From Proteobacteria bacterium DTSAM18 (lineage in GTDB: Bacteria > Myxococcota_A > UBA796 > GCA-2862545), in assembly GCA_028767165.1 (NCBI GenBank), contig JARACJ010000008.1:1-64000 (forward strand): 64,000 bases of DNA, given 5' to 3'. The position numbers were made by a program, and so were the translations under genes. Shown piece after piece: positions 1-9,185 of the stretch. The notes under the pieces are model-generated. The model was not told the DNA's origin and searched no databases. It saw nothing but the letters and a program-made list of their open reading frames with translations. How positions within the stretch are numbered: the stretch's first letter is position 1; each line of letters opens with the position of its first letter.

Positions 1-165
1 CAACCAAAGCCCGAAGTCAAACCTGTGCAGACGCTCCTTGGGTCGACACGTACGGGCGCCCCTTGGGGCGCCGGGGCCTCGAAGCGCCCTGAAGTCTCCC
101 ATGCCAAAGCGGCCCGTCGGCCTCCCTTGCGTTCGAGCCGACCCCGGCCGGCGGCCTGGTTCCGT
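1..165. repeat. Long direct repeat, copy 1
   Basis: The first 126 bases recur almost unchanged at 528-653, and similarity continues with a few mismatches to the end of this feature. The repeat contains the palindrome GGCGCCCC-TT-GGGGCGCC at 55-72. No credible protein runs through it; open frames here are GC-driven. The left boundary is the window edge, so the repeat may be longer. Confidence 0.9.
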
Positions 166-314
166 GATGGGGGTCAGACCGCAACCTGTGACACCTTGGT
201 GGTTCAACCTTGCCGGCTCGCACGGCCACCGGCCGCAGCCGTGATGGGGGTCAGACCGCAACCTGTGACACCTTGGCGGTTGAACCTTGCCGGCTCGCAC
301 GGCCACCGGCCGGG
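164..314. repeat. 77-bp tandem duplication
   Basis: Two adjacent units (164-240 and 241-314) begin GTGATGGGGGTCAGACCGCA and differ at only a few bases. The GGGGTCAGACC block resembles short repeats I have seen around IS200/RAYT-type transposases in other genomes, but that link is recollection and no transposase is present here. Confidence 0.85.
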
Positions 315-505
315 ACCTCGAAGCTCTCGCCAGGCCGGCGGCCTGGGTCAGAGGATCCGTGACCCGTGAGCGTGCGCGTGCGCGATTCGCTGGCGGTCCT
401 ACCCGGAGTCTGGGCCACGCCCTCGCCGGGTCGCCCGGCAGCCGGACCGGGCTGTTACTGGTCGCTTCGGTCGGCAACCGCCACGACTACGACGCGGGCA
501 ACCCC

Positions 506-523
506 GGCGCCCCAAGGGGCGCC
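506..523. repeat. Palindromic REP-like element, inverted orientation
   Basis: GGCGCCCC-AA-GGGGCGCC followed by CGTAC is the reverse complement of the element at 51-72. With the copies at 55-72 and 582-599 it makes three copies in 600 bp. Related copies lie near 60.5 kb. Confidence 0.85.
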
Positions 524-527
524 CGTA

Positions 528-692
528 CAACCAAAGCCCGAAGTCAAACCTGTGCAGACGCTCCTTGGGTCGACACGTACGGGCGCCCCTTGGGGCGCCG
601 GGGCCTCGAAGCGCCCTGAAGTCTCCCATGCCAAAGCGGCCCGTCGGCCTCCCTCGGGCTCGCTCCGACCCCGGCCGGCGGCCTGGTTCCGG
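528..692. repeat. Long direct repeat, copy 2
   Basis: This is the second copy of the repeat at 1-165, offset by 527 bases, with the same palindrome at 582-599. The two copies flank the 77-bp tandem duplication and the inverted palindrome. The whole of 1-858 is best read as a non-coding repeat field; I see no gene in it. Confidence 0.9.
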
Positions 693-858
693 AAGTTTTC
701 ATCACAGCGAACGCAATTCCAGAGTCTCTCTTCAGCCACACGCCAGAGGCCAACTGCGTCCCGGTGCCGCTGGAACGAGGAGCAAGGGAGAGGCCGACCC
801 TCTGGTCGGTCCGACCAACGCGACGAAGGACCAGGGGTGCCGGGGCGCTGCTGGCCGT

Positions 859-1569
859 CTACCTGACGGTTGCGTTGTGGTAGACCGCCTGCCCGGCCCC
901 GTCCGAGAACGCCACGACGGCGTCGCCCTGCAGCCGATGGTGGCCGGAGAGCACGGTCGGGTTGTCGAGGTTGCCCTGGCCGCCGAGGCGGATGGACAGG
1001 TAGGCCGCGCCGTCTTCGCGCTTGTCGGGCCAGGGCACCCAGGCGGCGCTCTCGGCGTCCTTGAAGGTTCTGATGGTCTTCTGGCCCGCATCCGACGGGA
1101 ACGCGCCGAGGAGCGTCATGTCCAGCACCAGCGAGTTCATGCGTCCGGCGACCACCTGGCCCTGCTTCACGGCACCATCCACGCTCACGGAGGCCACGCA
1201 CAGGGAACCGTCGCCTGTGACCTTGCCCGGCACGTCGACGTCCACCAGGGCCTCGACGTCCTGGACCCTCAGCTCGCCCCAGCCGACCAGGTGATCACCG
1301 ACGGCCGGCTGTCCGTCGCCCTCTGCCTCGAACAGGTGCAGCGTGAGCTCGCTGCCGCCCGGGAGTGTCGCCGTGTAGTCGGCAACATGGGCACCGGCCG
1401 CCCCGACGGACGCTGCACAGGCGTCGGCGTCGAAGCCACTGAGCTGCACCTGCACGTCCGGAGCGGGCGGCGGCTTGGGCGGCTCGGGCGCGGGCGCCGG
1501 CGTCGGGGTATCGGCGGTGCAGGCGAAGCCAGCGGCCAGGACGAACGAGGCAAGGACGAGACGGATCAT
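859..1569 (-). CDS. Putative lipoprotein, Pro/Ala-rich linker
   Basis: The 236-aa product starts with a short hydrophobic signal ending in the lipobox-like 'LAAGFAC', so Cys17 is the likely lipidated residue. A Pro/Ala-rich linker (about residues 19-37) follows and then a roughly 200-aa domain with no family I recognise. The ATG at 1569 was chosen because GGAGGT lies three bases upstream and it places the signal peptide at the N-terminus; an upstream in-frame start would bury it. It is probably anchored in the outer membrane or periplasm. It is monocistronic and divergent from the next gene. Confidence 0.75.
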   Translation of the reverse strand: MIRLVLASFVLAAGFACTADTPTPAPAPEPPKPPPAPDVQVQLSGFDADACAASVGAAGAHVADYTATLPGGSELTLHLFEAEGDGQPAVGDHLVGWGELRVQDVEALVDVDVPGKVTGDGSLCVASVSVDGAVKQGQVVAGRMNSLVLDMTLLGAFPSDAGQKTIRTFKDAESAAWVPWPDKREDGAAYLSIRLGGQGNLDNPTVLSGHHRLQGDAVVAFSDGAGQAVYHNATVR

Positions 1570-1769
1570 GGGACCTCCGGACGGACGTGGAGGACAGGAC
1601 CGCCCACGCGCCGTCCTGCGTACCACATGTCGGGATGCCACTGGCAAGCCCCGGTTTCACGCCGCTGCCGGAGGAGCGCTGGACCCACCTGCCCCGGGCA
1701 GGTGAAGGGGTGACCTGCCCCACCTCACCCCTCGCGCTACAACACGACCTCCCTTTCCCGGATGGCCCC

Positions 1770-2318
1770 ATGACCCCTCCCCGCCCCGTCATCGCCGTCG
1801 TCGGCAGCGCCCGCCTGTCCGACGAGGCCGATCGTGATCTCTGCCGCCAGCTCGGCGCCGCCCTCATGGCCGAGGGCTTCCGGCTCGTCACAGGCGGGCT
1901 GCAGGGCGTCATGAAGGCCACCAGCGAGGGCGCGCGCCGCTCGCCGCACTGGGAGGACGGCCGCATCCTGGGCGTGCTGCCCTCCTACAGCCACGCCGAC
2001 GCCAACGAGTTCGTCGACATCGCCATCCCGAGCGGCATGCAGTACGCCCGCAACCTGCTGGTGGTCTCCACGGCCCACGCCGTGATCGCCGTGGGTGGCG
2101 GCGCCGGGACCCTGAGCGAGGTGGCCCTGGCCTGGCAGCTCCGCCGGCCCGTGATCGCGCTGGGCAGCAAGGGCTGGGCCGGCAGGCTCGCCGGAGAGCA
2201 CCTGGATCACCGCCGGGAACGCCCCATCCTGCCGGCCGCCACGGTCGAGGAGGCCATGGCCTGGTGCCGTGAGGTCGCCCTCACGCGGGACTTCGTGCCG
2301 GACATCGCGGCGATGTGA
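1770..2318 (+). CDS. LOG-family Rossmann nucleotide-binding protein (TIGR00725-like)
   Basis: This 182-aa protein begins with a beta strand and glycine/serine turn ('IAVVGSAR') and carries 'GGLQGVMKA' and 'GGGAGTLSEVALAW'. The latter is the GGGxGTxxE signature of the LOG/lysine decarboxylase-like fold. The family includes cytokinin-activating phosphoribohydrolases and many bacterial proteins of unknown substrate. The length fits the short TIGR00725 type rather than true LOG enzymes, so I do not assign a reaction. The ATG at 1770 begins the conserved fold; the ribosome binding site is weak. Convergent with the HEAT-like gene. Confidence 0.85.
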   Translation: MTPPRPVIAVVGSARLSDEADRDLCRQLGAALMAEGFRLVTGGLQGVMKATSEGARRSPHWEDGRILGVLPSYSHADANEFVDIAIPSGMQYARNLLVVSTAHAVIAVGGGAGTLSEVALAWQLRRPVIALGSKGWAGRLAGEHLDHRRERPILPAATVEEAMAWCREVALTRDFVPDIAAM

Positions 2319-2325
2319 TCCGGGC

Positions 2326-2970
2326 TCACGCCTGCAGCGCCGTCAGCACCTTCGCCACCCGCCTCTCCCGGGTGGGCTTGCCGAGCTCCTCCCAGCGCGC
2401 CCGTAGCGCATCGACGAGCTCGCCCCGGGTGCCACCATCCACTGCACGGGCGATGGCCTCGGCGTACTGCGGGATCTGCTTCGCCGGACAGGCCCGTAGC
2501 ACCTGCAGCAGCCAGGGCATGACCTCGGCGCGGTAGGCATCCACGGCACCGAGGTGGGACAGGGCCGCTACCACCCCGTCCACCGTGATCACCGATCCGT
2601 GCTCCAGCGCCTGCTGGAGGGCGTGCCGATGGGGCCACACCGCTTCGGGCGCCTCCGCGGCGATGCTCCTCAGGGCGAGCGCCGCGCCCCACACGAGCCG
2701 GTTGTTCCGGTGGGACAGCAGGCCGGCGAAGGTGTCCGTCCACGGCGCGATGCACGCGGGACACCGGGTGCCGACCTCGTACAGCAGCTCGATGGCCACC
2801 GAGGCCGCCACCTTGTCGCGCCCCGGGAGGAGCTCGGCGAAGCGTGCCAGCTCCGCCTCGTCCCCCACGTCCGCCAGGCGCGCGGCGACCGCCTGTACCT
2901 GCACCTTCGTGGGCTTGCGCTCACCGGGCCAGTACGTCGCCAGCACACTCGGCGCGTCCGCCTCAGACAT
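2326..2970 (-). CDS. HEAT-repeat-like helical protein
   Basis: A 214-aa, largely alpha-helical protein with repeated helix pairs such as 'LSHRNNRLVWGAALALRSIA' and 'ALEHGSVITVDGVVAALSHL', typical of HEAT-like repeat scaffolds. No enzymatic motif is seen. Its ATG lies inside the end of the upstream VOC gene (ATGTCTGA, 8-bp overlap), so the two are probably translationally coupled and cotranscribed. The sequence supports only a protein-binding or scaffold role. Confidence 0.75.
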   Translation of the reverse strand: MSEADAPSVLATYWPGERKPTKVQVQAVAARLADVGDEAELARFAELLPGRDKVAASVAIELLYEVGTRCPACIAPWTDTFAGLLSHRNNRLVWGAALALRSIAAEAPEAVWPHRHALQQALEHGSVITVDGVVAALSHLGAVDAYRAEVMPWLLQVLRACPAKQIPQYAEAIARAVDGGTRGELVDALRARWEELGKPTRERRVAKVLTALQA

Positions 2971-3334
2971 GCTGATCGAACAGGATGGGGTTGCCGTCCG
3001 GATCGACCACGACGAAGTGCGCGGGTCCGGTGCTGGACTCGTCGGCCTCCACCGCGAACGCGACGCCCTGTTCCCGCAAGCGGCGCTGCAGGTCACGCAC
3101 GTCGGTGAAGTCCTCCACCGGACGCGCGGTGCCGTCCCAGCCGGGGTTGAAGGTGAGGATGTTCTTGTCGAACATGCCCTGGAACAGCCCGATGACGGTT
3201 TCGCCGTTCCTCATGATGAGGTGGTGCCGGTCCTCGTCGCCGTGGAACACCGCGAACCCGAGCTTCTCGTAGAAGGCCCGGGAGGCCTTGAGGTCCTTGA
3301 CGGTGAGGCTGAGGGAGAAGGCGCCGGTCTGCAT
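2963..3334 (-). CDS. VOC-family (glyoxalase/bleomycin-resistance fold) protein
   Basis: This 123-aa protein has the beta-alpha-beta-beta-beta start 'FSLSLTVKDLKASRAFYEKL' and the closing 'HFVVVDPDGNPILFDQHV' typical of single-domain VOC proteins. The family contains metal-dependent lyases, dioxygenases and binding proteins; the substrate cannot be told from sequence. The start at 3334 matches the beginning of the domain. Its stop overlaps the start of the HEAT-like gene downstream. Confidence 0.85.
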   Translation of the reverse strand: MQTGAFSLSLTVKDLKASRAFYEKLGFAVFHGDEDRHHLIMRNGETVIGLFQGMFDKNILTFNPGWDGTARPVEDFTDVRDLQRRLREQGVAFAVEADESSTGPAHFVVVDPDGNPILFDQHV

Positions 3335-3513
3335 GTGGGTGCTCCTTGGGATGCATGGTTGGGCGGAGTCTACACGGCCGGCTCGGGACGACGGGTGTCG
3401 GACGTGCAACGGACTCCCCCTCGGGGCGGTGGGATCCGCCGGACGTGACAGGACGTGACCCCTCACCGGTACTGCCACATGGGAACTTTGTTGCACCCCT
3501 GCAGGAGCCCCCG

Positions 3514-4725
3514 ATGCGACACGTCCATGCCGCTGCCCTCGCCCTCCTCCTGGCCTGCCAGGAGCAGGCCCCACCCGTCACGGACACCGCCGGTCCGGGG
3601 CTGGCGCGCGCCTACGAGCTGGCGTCGGCCGACGAGGGCACCACGGTCGCGCATCGACTCCTCGGACTGGAGCGTCGGTTCGGGCGCGTGTGCAATGGGC
3701 AGGAGGACGCCAGCTGGTGGGCCGAGCGGGTGGAGCGTCTCGATGCGCTCCTGGAGGCCGTCGATGGCGCGCTGGTGCCTCACGACCCGTCCAACTGGGC
3801 CACCTGGGATCGCGACGAGGTCACCGCTGCCCTCACCACGGTGGACCGGGCCATGCACGAGGAGGGCTACCTCGTGTGCATCGGCATCGGCTATCTGGGC
3901 CGCACGTTCGGGCCCGCGGTCGCCGGCGGGCTCGACGCCATCCCCACCCGGATCGAGCTCGGCAGCAAGAGGACCTGCGACGTGGACCTCAGCGCGGAAC
4001 ACCGGGGAGAGGCCGCCCGGAAGCACCTCTCCGAGGGATTCCACCCCTACGACTGCGATCTCGGCTCCCACATCGTGATGTCCGTCGCCGAGCGCTGGGG
4101 CTGGCCGATGACCTTCGTGCACATCCCGGGTCACATGTTCGTGCGCTGGCACTTCGCCGATGGGTCGACGATGAACTGGGACACCAACAAGGGCCGCAGC
4201 GTGTCCGACGACGAGTACCGCCGCAACAAGGGCTGGAAGCACGTCCTGGAGCGCGAAGACCTCGGCTACACGCGCAACGGGTGGCTGGAAGACGAAGACG
4301 AAGCCTCCATTCGCGGCTGGTACCTCACGTGGCTGTTCAGCCGCACCGACAGCGCAGCCTGCAAGCTCGACGCTCTCGACATGGCCCTCGACACCGGCCG
4401 GCCGCTCCCCGCCACCAGCCAGAACCGGTTCGCGTGGGCGCTCGTGACCCGCCCTGCCCTGCGCAGTCCGGACAACCACCGTATGGCCCTCACCCTCGCG
4501 GAAGACGCCGTTCGCAAGGATCCCCAGTGCCACTACTGGGACACCCTCAGCTGCGCGCTCGCGGCCAACGGACGCCACGCCGAGGCCGTGGCCGTCGAGA
4601 TCGCCCACATCTCCCCGGACTCGCCCCGCATCCCCTACTTCCAGGCTGGGATGGACTGCTTCGAGCCCTTCGTGGCCCAGGAGGGTGGCTGCCCGAAGTC
4701 GGGAACGCACGACAGTCGGCCGTGA
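3514..4725 (+). CDS. Lipoprotein with SirB1/transglutaminase-like domain
   Basis: The 403-aa product has a very short signal with lipobox 'LLLAC' (Cys15). The middle contains 'CIGIGYLGRTFG' and, about 100 residues later, 'HIPGHMFVRWHFADGSTMNW' followed by 'DTNKGR', which resembles the transglutaminase-like region of SirB1/TPR proteins. The C-terminal 130 residues look helical and TPR-like. It is likely an envelope lipoprotein with a cysteine-hydrolase-derived fold; catalysis is not established. AGGAG lies seven bases upstream of the ATG at 3514. Confidence 0.75.
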   Translation: MRHVHAAALALLLACQEQAPPVTDTAGPGLARAYELASADEGTTVAHRLLGLERRFGRVCNGQEDASWWAERVERLDALLEAVDGALVPHDPSNWATWDRDEVTAALTTVDRAMHEEGYLVCIGIGYLGRTFGPAVAGGLDAIPTRIELGSKRTCDVDLSAEHRGEAARKHLSEGFHPYDCDLGSHIVMSVAERWGWPMTFVHIPGHMFVRWHFADGSTMNWDTNKGRSVSDDEYRRNKGWKHVLEREDLGYTRNGWLEDEDEASIRGWYLTWLFSRTDSAACKLDALDMALDTGRPLPATSQNRFAWALVTRPALRSPDNHRMALTLAEDAVRKDPQCHYWDTLSCALAANGRHAEAVAVEIAHISPDSPRIPYFQAGMDCFEPFVAQEGGCPKSGTHDSRP

Positions 4726-4746
4726 GCCCCCCTCACACCGCCGTCC

Positions 4747-5703
4747 TCAGCCCTCGGCCCCCTCCGCGTGCACGGCCCGCAGCGAAGGCGCCTCCTTCAG
4801 TCCGAGCTCCCGGCGCCACTTCAGGTTCAACCAGATGGGCGTGGCGATCATCAGCACCGCCGCCAGCGCGAAGAACCCCATGGAGCCCAGGAAGCCACCG
4901 ATGCCGGCCTCCATGTCGGCGGCCGTGAGCGTGCCGTCGTCCGATGTGTGGAGCACCAGCCAGGCCATCGAGCCGAGCCCGCCGCACACCATCACCACCC
5001 CACCGAGCAGCCACCACACGACGAAGCCCCACGTCGCCTTGGAGGACTTCTTCTGGTAGCGCTTGTAGCGGTCGAAGTAGTCCAGGCCCTCCTGCACCGG
5101 CATCCAGCCGTCCATGTCGGTGCCCTCGTGGTGGCCCTGCACCCGCAGGCCCGGCACGAACCGCCGGCCACAGTTGGTGAGCACGAGCACCGTGGCGTCG
5201 CAGTGGGGGCAGGCCTCGCGTCCCTCCACCTGCGGAAGGGGTCCGCCGCAGGACAGGCACGCCATCCCGCCCTCCATCCGGCTCCGATGCAGGTAGGGGC
5301 CGATGGCCACCCGGCTGTCGTGGAAGCTCCACAGGGGCTTTCCGAGCGCGACCTCGGGCAGCACGTCCAGGATGCCTTCGTGGGCCGGCACCTCCGACCG
5401 CGCGCCACAGTGCTGGCAGCCGAAGTGCAGCGTCGCATCCGGCGGCATGGTGACCGCCCGCTCGCAGGTGGGACACCCCTCCACCACCATCGGGCCGCCG
5501 CGCCCCCGCTCCTCGTAGGCCGCCGCCCAGTCGCCCCGGATCAGCGACTTGAAGGCCATGGGCGCCGAACGGACCTCGCCGTGGGTGGGCCAGCGCGCCT
5601 CGAACCGGTGGCCCTTCGAGCAGGTCAGCGGCACGGGATCGTAGTGGCTGGTCTCGGAGGGCGAGCCGCAGTGGGCACAGGACGGGGTCTGGTGGGACAT
5701 CAT
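4747..5703 (-). CDS. Multi-zinc-ribbon membrane protein
   Basis: The 318-aa protein has four CxxC knuckle pairs in its first 190 residues ('CAHCGS', 'CPTC...CQHCGA', 'CLSCGG...CPHCDA'), then two hydrophobic helices near residues 225-250 and 270-295. The layout is a cytoplasmic zinc-ribbon head on a C-terminal membrane anchor. Start codons ATGATG at 5703/5700 are equally possible. No function is recognised. Confidence 0.8.
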   Translation of the reverse strand: MMSHQTPSCAHCGSPSETSHYDPVPLTCSKGHRFEARWPTHGEVRSAPMAFKSLIRGDWAAAYEERGRGGPMVVEGCPTCERAVTMPPDATLHFGCQHCGARSEVPAHEGILDVLPEVALGKPLWSFHDSRVAIGPYLHRSRMEGGMACLSCGGPLPQVEGREACPHCDATVLVLTNCGRRFVPGLRVQGHHEGTDMDGWMPVQEGLDYFDRYKRYQKKSSKATWGFVVWWLLGGVVMVCGGLGSMAWLVLHTSDDGTLTAADMEAGIGGFLGSMGFFALAAVLMIATPIWLNLKWRRELGLKEAPSLRAVHAEGAEG

Positions 5704-5787
5704 GCAGGCTCGCGCGAAGGGATGGACGGCCCGACGCTAGCACGCCCGCCGTCCTGCACGCAGCCCGCTCCCGGCGACCTGGACCGC

Positions 5788-6258
5788 TCAGGCGGCGATC
5801 GCCTCTCCCTCGATCGCGCGAAGCCGGCGTACCGCCTGAAGCCCACCGACCATGCCGAACACCACGAGTCCGTGGAAGGCCAGGCCGATCCAGTTCTGCG
5901 CCATGAGATCGAGGAGGCCATCGGCGGTGTACAGCACGATGCCCAGCAGGAAGGCCACGCTGCTGCGCTGCCTCGCCCACAGCCCGAGGGCTCCGAAGCC
6001 CACCGCCAGACCGACGGACAACGCCAGGGCCGGCCCCTGCAGCGCCGGTGTCATGGGGTTGACCGAGCCCGGCCAGATCAGGTCTGCCAGGGGCCCGCTG
6101 CAGGCGAGACCGATGGAGAAGGCGATGCCCCAGCCGGCCACGGCCCCCACCGTGTTGAACAGCGAGAGCCCCGCGACCCAGAAGAACCAGCCCGCGCCCT
6201 TGTCGGCCCGCTCGCGCAGCTCACGGCGGCGCATCGTGTCGTCGAATCGTGTGTTCAT
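5788..6258 (-). CDS. Small integral membrane protein, unknown
   Basis: A 156-aa protein with a charged N-terminal helix followed by about four transmembrane segments. Nothing identifies a substrate or enzyme activity. It lies 84 bp upstream of the zinc-ribbon membrane protein on the same strand and could share its transcript. Confidence 0.75.
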   Translation of the reverse strand: MNTRFDDTMRRRELRERADKGAGWFFWVAGLSLFNTVGAVAGWGIAFSIGLACSGPLADLIWPGSVNPMTPALQGPALALSVGLAVGFGALGLWARQRSSVAFLLGIVLYTADGLLDLMAQNWIGLAFHGLVVFGMVGGLQAVRRLRAIEGEAIAA

Positions 6259-6379
6259 CCGTTGTCTCCGGTGAGTCTGGTGTCGGGTCCTCGCTCTCAG
6301 CTCGCGCCGTCACCGCCCCGGCTGAAGAGGTTCTCCAGGAACGCGCCGGCCACCACGAGGGCCTCCAGCGCAAGCCGCC

Positions 6380-7804
6380 TCAGCCTGCCACGAGATCCGG
6401 AGCCGGCGCCGTCACCCGCTCCCGGGCCACCACCGGCACGCCGTCGGAGGGGATCAGCGTGAGTCCCTTCATGGTCGCGCCGTCGTCCGTGCGTCGCGGC
6501 TCGAGGTCCAGGTGCCGCACCAGCACGCTCACGAGCACGCGAACCTCGAGCTCGGCGAACACCATGCCGAGGCAGATGCGACGCCCACCGCCGTAGGGCA
6601 TGAACTGGTGGCTGGGGATCCGGCCACGGCCGACGAACCTGTCCGCGACGAAGCGTTCGGGCTCGGGCCACAGCTCCGGGTTGAAGTGCAGCACGTAGGG
6701 CGACGGGCTCACGTGGCTGCCGGCCGGGATCGAGTAGCCCCCGGCCTCGATGGGGACGAGGCTGCACCGGCCGACGCCGATGGCGATGGAACTCAGGCGC
6801 ATCGACTCGGCGATGACCGAGCCGAGCAGCGGCAGCTGTGACAGACGCGCCGGGTCGAGGGGGCCGTCGCCGAAGGCCTCGCGCTGCTCCGCCCGCAGCG
6901 CCTGCACCACGTCCGGGTGTTCGAGCAGGTGGTGGAAGGTCCAGGCCACGGTGTTCGAGGTGGTCTCGTGGCCGCCCACGAGCACGGTGAGGAGCTGGTG
7001 GTGGATGAGCTCGTCGTCGAGGGGCGAGCCGTCCTCGAACGTGGACGCCAGGAGCAGTGCCAGCACGTCCTTGCGTCCCGTGACACCCGACGCCCTGCCC
7101 TCCTCGATGGCCTGCAGGAGCACCCGATCGAGGGCGGCCTTGGGGTCGGCGATGTCGCGCCACCAGGCCGGCGGCTTGAGCGGACCACGTGCCCGCCCCT
7201 CCCGCAGGGGACTGTGGTCGGCCATCCAGTCGAAGGCCCGGCGGAGCTTCATGCCCCCCACGATCATCGACAGCGTGAACGCCATCGGCGTGAGGACGGC
7301 GTCCGTCCAGGCGGGCGTGATCCGCAGCAGCTCCGCCTGCTCGGCCTCGTCCTCGAGCCCGAAGACGCAGTCCAGGATCACGGCGAGGGTGACCTCGTCG
7401 AGGGCGTGCTGCAGGTCGACCTCTCCCCTCAAGGTGGCCAGCCGCTGCTCGGCATGGCGCAGCATGGCCTCGCCGTAGCCCTTCATCCGGGCCTTCGTGA
7501 ACGGTGGCGTGAGCACCTTGCGCTGGTGGCTGTGGGCCGCACCGTCCTGGTACAGCAGCGACCGCTCGCCGATGTTCACCGGCACCGTGTTGGTGACCGT
7601 GAACTGGTCGCTCTTCAGGGCGAAGACGGCCTTGACCACGTCCGGATGGCCCACCCACACCCGCTCACCGTCGCCGAGGACGTTCGTGCGGAACACGGGC
7701 CCGTACTCGCGGGCGCAGGCACGGATGAACCCGATGGGATCGGTGCCGAAGCGTTTCGTCTGTTCGAGGCGGGACAGGTCGACGTCAGGTGGTGCAGTAC
7801 CCAT
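6380..7804 (-). CDS. Cytochrome P450
   Basis: The 474-aa protein has all P450 landmarks: the oxygen-binding I-helix 'GGHETTS' (about 277-283), the K-helix ExxR 'ESMR' (333-336) and the heme loop 'FMPYGGGRRICLG' with ligand Cys411. It is soluble, with no N-terminal anchor, and needs a separate ferredoxin/reductase partner not found nearby. The class resembles the CYP110/long-chain type rather than CYP51, but the substrate is unknown. The ATG at 7804 was chosen because the upstream in-frame sequence reads as non-coding. Confidence 0.95.
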   Translation of the reverse strand: MGTAPPDVDLSRLEQTKRFGTDPIGFIRACAREYGPVFRTNVLGDGERVWVGHPDVVKAVFALKSDQFTVTNTVPVNIGERSLLYQDGAAHSHQRKVLTPPFTKARMKGYGEAMLRHAEQRLATLRGEVDLQHALDEVTLAVILDCVFGLEDEAEQAELLRITPAWTDAVLTPMAFTLSMIVGGMKLRRAFDWMADHSPLREGRARGPLKPPAWWRDIADPKAALDRVLLQAIEEGRASGVTGRKDVLALLLASTFEDGSPLDDELIHHQLLTVLVGGHETTSNTVAWTFHHLLEHPDVVQALRAEQREAFGDGPLDPARLSQLPLLGSVIAESMRLSSIAIGVGRCSLVPIEAGGYSIPAGSHVSPSPYVLHFNPELWPEPERFVADRFVGRGRIPSHQFMPYGGGRRICLGMVFAELEVRVLVSVLVRHLDLEPRRTDDGATMKGLTLIPSDGVPVVARERVTAPAPDLVAG

Positions 7805-7965
7805 GGCGGTCCTCCGGATCACGAGGACGCTCCCACATCCCTCGGCAGAAGACAACAAGTACGGCGAAGGCGTACCGTTCCGTCCCCTGCCCTGCACATG
7901 CGCACACAGGTCACACTCGCCCGACGTGCTACCTCCATCCGGTACACCCCTTTCAGGAGCGCCCC

Positions 7966-8409
7966 ATGTCCCACGAATTCCACCTGACCCTCGCCTGGAC
8001 CGGCGACACCTCCGCCACCTTCTCCAAGGACGGCGTCGTCTCCGAGCCCGGCAAGCAGCCCATCGCCGTGTCGTCGGCCCCCGGCTACGGCGGAGATGCC
8101 GCCCGGTGGAACCCCGAGGAGATGATGGCGGCCGCCCTCGCCAACTGCCACATGCTCACCTTCATCGCCCTGGTGGCCAAGCGCGACATCCCGGTGACCT
8201 CCTACGTCGACGACGTGACCTGCACCCTCGCCACCGAGGGCCGGGTCACGAAGATCGGCACCATCCGCCTGCACCCCACCATCACGGTCAAGCCCGGCGC
8301 CGACCTGAAGAAGGTGGCCCTGTTCTTCGAGAAGGCCCACAAGTACTGCTTCGTGGCCAACTCGATCACCTCCGAGGTCATCCTCGACCCGGTCATCGTC
8401 GAGGGCTGA
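7966..8409 (+). CDS. OsmC/Ohr-family peroxidase-like protein
   Basis: This 147-aa protein carries the two redox cysteines of the family, Cys61 in 'ANCHMLTF' and Cys128 in 'KYCFVANS', about the usual distance apart. OsmC/Ohr proteins reduce organic hydroperoxides in the cytoplasm with dithiol donors. 'GGDAARWNPEEMMAAALANC' is typical of the OsmC/YhfA branch. AGGAG precedes the ATG by six bases. It is divergent from the P450 gene across 160 bp. Confidence 0.9.
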   Translation: MSHEFHLTLAWTGDTSATFSKDGVVSEPGKQPIAVSSAPGYGGDAARWNPEEMMAAALANCHMLTFIALVAKRDIPVTSYVDDVTCTLATEGRVTKIGTIRLHPTITVKPGADLKKVALFFEKAHKYCFVANSITSEVILDPVIVEG

Positions 8410-8420
8410 GGTCCACGAAA

Positions 8421-9185
8421 TCATGGCAGCTGGCTACCGGATCCGCCGGCCAGCTCTGCCGTCAACATCTCCAATCGAGCCTTGGCGGATTCAATTTCCT
8501 GACCCCTGGCCGAATCCACGTCCAACAGCGCACTCAGGAAAATGACTGGACTTCCGTCATTCGACCGAATCGACTTGCCGGGACGTCCGCCGTCCAATTC
8601 CATCGCGGTGGCGACATGTGCTGCCACGACATTGCCGACCCGGTCGTTGTCCACATGAACGAGGATGCAGGGAAAATCATCACAGTCCAGGAACACGGAC
8701 TCCCAAGCGTCCTTCCGGAGCTCCAGAGGAATGCTCCCTTCTTCGATGACCTCCCACGCGAGCCGTTCGAACAAGGGTACCAGCTCCTCTGGTTGTACAT
8801 GGTCTGGCACTTCTTCCCAAGAAAGTGTCTCCGACGGGAGCGGTTGGGTCGGCGCTCGCATGAGGACTTCCTGGACTTGCTTCGACTCCCGATTCAATGC
8901 AGTAAGTCTGCGCCTGAGAGAGCGCCGTTCCCGGTGTAGCACCTCGTCGTTGCATGTCTTGTCCGCAGGCACATCCCGTGTGGAGGTGGCGGTCGTCTGT
9001 TCATGGGCGACAACCGTTGCCGCCCCCTCGATGAGTGAAGCGGGGCCGCGATCAGACCCTGCAAGCCCAGGCCCGGCAAGAAGCCAGGAAACGATCCCAA
9101 TACACACACCACCTACGAAGGCCGGCACCAATGGTGGCGCGGAATCAGGGCTCCGACCGCCCCTCGATCCATCAATCAGCGACAC
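8421..9185 (-). CDS. Membrane-anchored coiled-coil protein with CxxxxPC motif, paralogue A
   Basis: About 254 aa: one N-terminal transmembrane segment ('FVGGVCIGIVSWLL'), a periplasmic coiled-coil stretch, then a compact domain with 'DCDDFPCILVHVD'. The next gene upstream has the same order of parts and a matching 'CEESPCLIHLD', so the two are divergent paralogues; paired cysteines suggest a disulfide. I place the start at GTG 9185, which has GGGAGG just upstream and overlaps the end of the preceding gene by 14 bp. A TTG at 9203 is the alternative. Third gene of a three-gene operon; function unknown. Confidence 0.7.
   Translation of the reverse strand: MSLIDGSRGGRSPDSAPPLVPAFVGGVCIGIVSWLLAGPGLAGSDRGPASLIEGAATVVAHEQTTATSTRDVPADKTCNDEVLHRERRSLRRRLTALNRESKQVQEVLMRAPTQPLPSETLSWEEVPDHVQPEELVPLFERLAWEVIEEGSIPLELRKDAWESVFLDCDDFPCILVHVDNDRVGNVVAAHVATAMELDGGRPGKSIRSNDGSPVIFLSALLDVDSARGQEIESAKARLEMLTAELAGGSGSQLP

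Noticed and set aside
455-1201. Long minus-strand open frame through the left repeat field and into the first lipoprotein gene
   Set aside because: Arg/Gly/Pro-rich composition and antiphase to the lipoprotein gene; it is a GC-driven shadow.
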